Source: Nitrospirota bacterium
GTDB lineage: Bacteria; Nitrospirota; Thermodesulfovibrionia; Thermodesulfovibrionales; JdFR-85
Assembly (NCBI GenBank): GCA_003232715.1
Contig: QIJG01000137.1
Coordinates: 1-6,839, forward strand
DNA length: 6,839 bases
Direction: 5' to 3'
Within the stretch, counting starts at the first letter, position 1, and the number at the start of each line of letters is the position of its first letter. This document shows positions 4,788-6,839 of this stretch, piece by piece. Made by a program: the position numbers and the translations under genes. The notes under the pieces are model-generated. The model saw only the letters and a program-made list of their open reading frames with translations. It made no database searches and was not told where the DNA came from.

Positions 4788-4968
4788 ATGCCAAAGATAA
4801 AGACTCACAGAGGTGCGGCCAAGAGGTTTAAGGTTACAGGTACGGGTAGCCAATAAAAGCCATCTCCTTACCGGTAAACCCGGAAAGAGGATGAGAAATT
4901 TGAGGACGGGTACACTTGTGGACAAGACACAGGAGAAGACGATAAAGTCGTTATTGCCATATAGCTGA
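4788..4968 (+). pseudogene. rpmI: Ribosomal protein L35 gene, frame-disrupted by an apparent 17-nt deletion
   Basis: ATG 4788 follows AGGAGG (4776-4781) at good spacing and encodes the L35 start MPKIKTHRGAAKRFKVTGTG. The frame then reads S-Q and stops at TAA 4854-4856 after 22 codons. The rest of L35 continues perfectly in the +1 frame: ANKSHLLTGKPGKRMRNLRT, then a segment ending IKSLLPYS and TGA (4966-4968). The conserved basic stretch expected between GTG and ANKSH (about KxKRxK, six codons) is replaced by a single base at 4848. The gene is 181 nt long, and adding 17 gives 198 nt, exactly 65 residues plus stop, the normal L35 size. Both halves are otherwise unblemished, which points to a very recent mutation or, more likely, a sequencing or assembly error. 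A +1 slip at CAA-UAA-A would join the frames but still lack the basic residues. It sits in its usual place between infC and rplT. Confidence 0.88.
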
Positions 4969-5027
4969 CTTCGTTATTCACAGATAAGCTTTTACTATAA
5001 AAATCAAATAATCGGAGGTTTAGAGAT

Positions 5028-5387
5028 ATGCCAAGGGCAAAAGGTGGTTATAAGACAAGGAGAAGGAGAAAAAAGATCCTTGATAGGGCCAAGGGCTATT
5101 ATGGGGCAAGAAGCAGGTGTTATAAAGTAGCAAAGCAGGCAGTAGAGCATGCCCTCAGTTACGCTTACAGGGACAGGAGGGTTAAGAAGCGTGAATTCAG
5201 GAGTCTCTGGATTATCAGGATAAATGCCGCTGCCAGGGGCACGGGCCTGACATACGGTCAGTTTATCAATGGCCTTAAAAAGGCTGGAATAGGGCTCGAC
5301 CGTAAGGTCCTGGCCGATATTGCCTATCATGATCCCAGTGCGTTTGGTACACTTGCCGATGAGGCAAGGCAGGCATTGGCAGCGTAA
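5028..5387 (+). CDS. rplT: 50S ribosomal protein L20
   Basis: A 119-residue protein, the usual length, that binds 23S rRNA early in 50S assembly. The N-terminal arm is strongly basic ([20 protein letters not shown], then [18 protein letters not shown]), followed by the globular part with [16 protein letters not shown] and [20 protein letters not shown], ending [11 protein letters not shown]. The ATG is preceded by GGAGG (5014-5018) at 9 nt. In many bacteria L20 also represses the translation of its own operon; no clear L20 site was identified in the leader regions here. It follows rpmI by 59 bp and precedes pheS by 10 bp. Confidence 0.98.
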   Translation: MPRAKGGYKTRRRRKKILDRAKGYYGARSRCYKVAKQAVEHALSYAYRDRRVKKREFRSLWIIRINAAARGTGLTYGQFINGLKKAGIGLDRKVLADIAYHDPSAFGTLADEARQALAA

Positions 5388-5397
5388 ACAATAAAAA

Positions 5398-6474
5398 ATG
5401 GGGGATGTTAATAAACTCAGGGAAGAATTTGTCCGGGAGTGTAAGGGACTTTCTTCCCTGAAGCAACTTAATGATTTAAGGATAAGATATCTTGGTAAGA
5501 AAGGGCTTTTAACCCAGCGGTTAAAGGCCCTTTCTGCGTTGTCGCCTGCTGAAAGGCCTGCTGCGGGTAAGGAGATAAATATCCTGAAGAGATATGTAGA
5601 GGCGGAGATAAAGAGGCTGGAAGGAGAGTTATCATCCCTTGAGTCGAGAAAAAAAGTTGCAACCGAGTCTATTGATATAACCCTTCCCGGTAAATATATC
5701 CCTGCAGGAAGCAGGCATCCCGTAAACAGGGTTCTTGATGAGATCGTTGATATCTTTCTTTTTATGGGTTTTACCGTGGAAGAGGGGCCTGAGGTGGAGC
5801 TGGATCACTATAATTTTGAGGCCCTCAATATTCCCAGGGACCACCCTGCCAGGGATATGCAGGACACATTTTATGTGAAGACGGACGGTGAAAGGCAGAG
5901 TTCCTCCTCTACTGGAGATGGAGGGGATAAAAGGGAAGCGGAAACCGACGTAGTCCTGAGAACTCACACCTCGCCGGTTCAGATAAGAGTTATGGAAAAA
6001 CAGAAACCCCCGTTGAGGTTCATCGCCCCCGGTAAGGTATACAGGTGTGATTCAGACGTCTCTCATACCCCGATGTTTCATCAGGTTGAGGGGTTGATGG
6101 TTGGAGAGGATATTACCTTTTCCCATGTTAAGAGTGTCCTTAAACTCTTTGTTCACAGCCTTTTCAGTGTTGATACTCCAGTAAGGTTCAGGCCGAGTTA
6201 TTTTCCCTTTACCGAACCCTCTGCAGAGATTGATATCGGGTGTGTTCTGTGCAAGGGTGCAGGATGCAGGGTCTGTAAGGGGACGGGCTGGATTGAGGTG
6301 CTTGGAGCAGGGATGGTTCATCCGAAAGTCTTTGAAGGCGTGGGCTATGATACGGAAAAATATACAGGTTTTGCATTCGGCATGGGTGTTGAGAGGCTAA
6401 CCATGCTGAAGTACGGAATAGACGATATACGGCTCTTCTATGAAAATGACCTTAGGTTTTTAAGACAGTTCTGA
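5398..6474 (+). CDS. pheS: Phenylalanyl-tRNA synthetase alpha subunit
   Basis: Catalytic subunit of the (alpha-beta)2 class II enzyme that charges tRNA-Phe; it needs PheT, which is not next to it here. The 358 residues comprise an N-terminal coiled-coil tRNA-binding arm (about 1-85) and motif 1 around [19 protein letters not shown] (107-125). The RTHTSPVQ element (188-195) and the motif 2 region [16 protein letters not shown] (214-229) follow. [10 protein letters not shown] (271-280), a CVLC-GCRVC knuckle (282-293) that many bacterial PheS carry, and motif 3 [20 protein letters not shown] (324-343) complete the core. Ala326 in FAFG corresponds to the residue setting Phe-pocket size. Residues about 162-184 are a polar, Ser/Gly/Asp/Glu-rich insert between DTFYVK and VVLRTHTSP that explains the extra length over E. 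coli PheS (327). The ATG is 10 bp after rplT with no Shine-Dalgarno, suggesting translational coupling. Confidence 0.97.
   Translation: MGDVNKLREEFVRECKGLSSLKQLNDLRIRYLGKKGLLTQRLKALSALSPAERPAAGKEINILKRYVEAEIKRLEGELSSLESRKKVATESIDITLPGKYIPAGSRHPVNRVLDEIVDIFLFMGFTVEEGPEVELDHYNFEALNIPRDHPARDMQDTFYVKTDGERQSSSSTGDGGDKREAETDVVLRTHTSPVQIRVMEKQKPPLRFIAPGKVYRCDSDVSHTPMFHQVEGLMVGEDITFSHVKSVLKLFVHSLFSVDTPVRFRPSYFPFTEPSAEIDIGCVLCKGAGCRVCKGTGWIEVLGAGMVHPKVFEGVGYDTEKYTGFAFGMGVERLTMLKYGIDDIRLFYENDLRFLRQF
5884..5946 (+). other. Low-complexity insert inside pheS
   Basis: The DNA encodes about 20 residues rich in Ser, Gly, Asp, Glu and Arg at a loop that is short in most PheS proteins. It contains a small inverted repeat, CCTCC (5903-5907) / GGAGG (5920-5924), and the string ACTGGAGAT (5911-5919), which also occurs in the octamer repeat at 2001-2040. 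A short repeat-like sequence may have been inserted in frame here. Confidence 0.4.
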
Positions 6475-6514
6475 TCTCTCCTCATGACATTAAGAGACAT
6501 GAAACTTTAGCCTG

Positions 6515-6839
6515 CTAATAAATAAAAATCCTTGCAATATACAACAGATAAAATACCCCTCCCATAAGGAGCAGCCAGCCGGGTAGTTCCTTTTTAATTG
6601 AGACAAAACCCAGGATTATTCCGGCCATCATGACGGCAAAGATGATATTCAGCATCTCCGTGCTTCCCAGAGACCAGTCGGTAAAGAGTAATCCGATTGA
6701 AATGGGGATTGTTGACTGAAAGACCATTGCTCCCGTTACGTTGGCAATGCCTATGGTGTCCTTGTTCTTCAGGGTCCAGCTGATGGAATTGAATTTTTCA
6801 GGCAGCTCTGTTGCTATCGGCGTTATTAACAGGGACAAT
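6515..6839 (-). CDS. Na+/Ca2+ exchanger (CaCA) family membrane protein, C-terminal fragment
   Basis: The last 107 codons of a gene that enters from the right edge; the first codon seen (TTG) is internal, not a start. The visible part opens with TPIATELPEKFNSISWTLKN and then DTIGIANVTGAMVFQST. This is the pattern of the second alpha-repeat of cation/Ca2+ exchangers (a T-P/E-rich ion-binding turn followed by G-N-x-G). Three hydrophobic segments follow at about residues 36-54, 62-80 and 86-106, ending in the short tail IARIFIY. Family members move Ca2+ (or other cations) against Na+ or H+ across the inner membrane; the substrate cannot be told from this part. It is convergent with pheS, the two stops being separated by 40 bp with no clear terminator. 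Confidence 0.82.
   Translation of the reverse strand, partial: LSLLITPIATELPEKFNSISWTLKNKDTIGIANVTGAMVFQSTIPISIGLLFTDWSLGSTEMLNIIFAVMMAGIILGFVSIKKELPGWLLLMGGVFYLLYIARIFIY

Noticed and set aside
4846..4860. Programmed +1 frameshift in rpmI, as in prfB
   Set aside because: The junction CAA-UAA-A lacks an internal Shine-Dalgarno and a slippery codon, and the joined product would still miss about six conserved residues; a deletion or assembly error explains it better.
6475..6514. Inverted repeat TCATG...CATGA between pheS and the exchanger gene, considered as a bidirectional terminator
   Set aside because: A 5-bp AT-rich stem with an 11-nt loop and no T run is too weak.
1..6839. CRISPR array, tRNA or rRNA gene, insertion sequence, phage or defence system
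   Set aside because: No regularly spaced repeats, cloverleaf sequence, transposase or phage-like protein was seen on either strand.

Overview
The window comes from a bacterium, most likely an anaerobic or microaerophilic member of Nitrospirota or a neighbouring deep-branching Gram-negative group. This is inferred from the style of the proteins, the heavy use of AGG (Arg) and ATA (Ile) codons, and a flavodiiron protein beside a dihaem peroxidase. No phage, plasmid or IS hallmark is visible, and this looks like ordinary chromosome.

Left block (1-1976, all on the minus strand): a PerR/Fur-family regulator is read first (1504-1914). It is followed after 1 nt by a 35-residue rubredoxin-like protein of the RCKP type (1395-1502), then a periplasmic dihaem cytochrome c peroxidase (249-1289), then the first 39 codons of a flavodiiron (FprA-type) O2/NO reductase that runs off the left edge. 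Together they form an oxidative/nitrosative stress cluster. The regulator has a near-perfect 7-1-7 palindromic operator sitting on its own promoter, consistent with autoregulation. A GC-rich palindromic repeat lies between the rubredoxin-like gene and the peroxidase gene.

Middle: a 268-bp divergent intergenic region (1915-2182) holds the two opposing promoters, a degenerate 8-bp tandem repeat with a partly complementary block, and the thrS leader. The leader contains a hairpin whose loop reads U-UGU-AA, as in the anticodon loop of tRNA-Thr(UGU).

Right block (2183-6474, plus strand): the classic translation cluster thrS - infC - rpmI - rplT - pheS (threonyl-tRNA synthetase, IF3, L35, L20, Phe-tRNA synthetase alpha). 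Several details are odd. thrS has no ATG/GTG/TTG that would cover its N-terminal TGS-like region, and the best start candidates are AUU or AUC. infC has a near-perfect Shine-Dalgarno placed for an AUA start. rpmI is about 17 nt short and frame-broken in its middle. pheS carries a low-complexity insert and is not followed by pheT.

Right edge (6515-6839, minus strand): the C-terminal third or so of a Na+/Ca2+ exchanger-family membrane protein, convergent with pheS.
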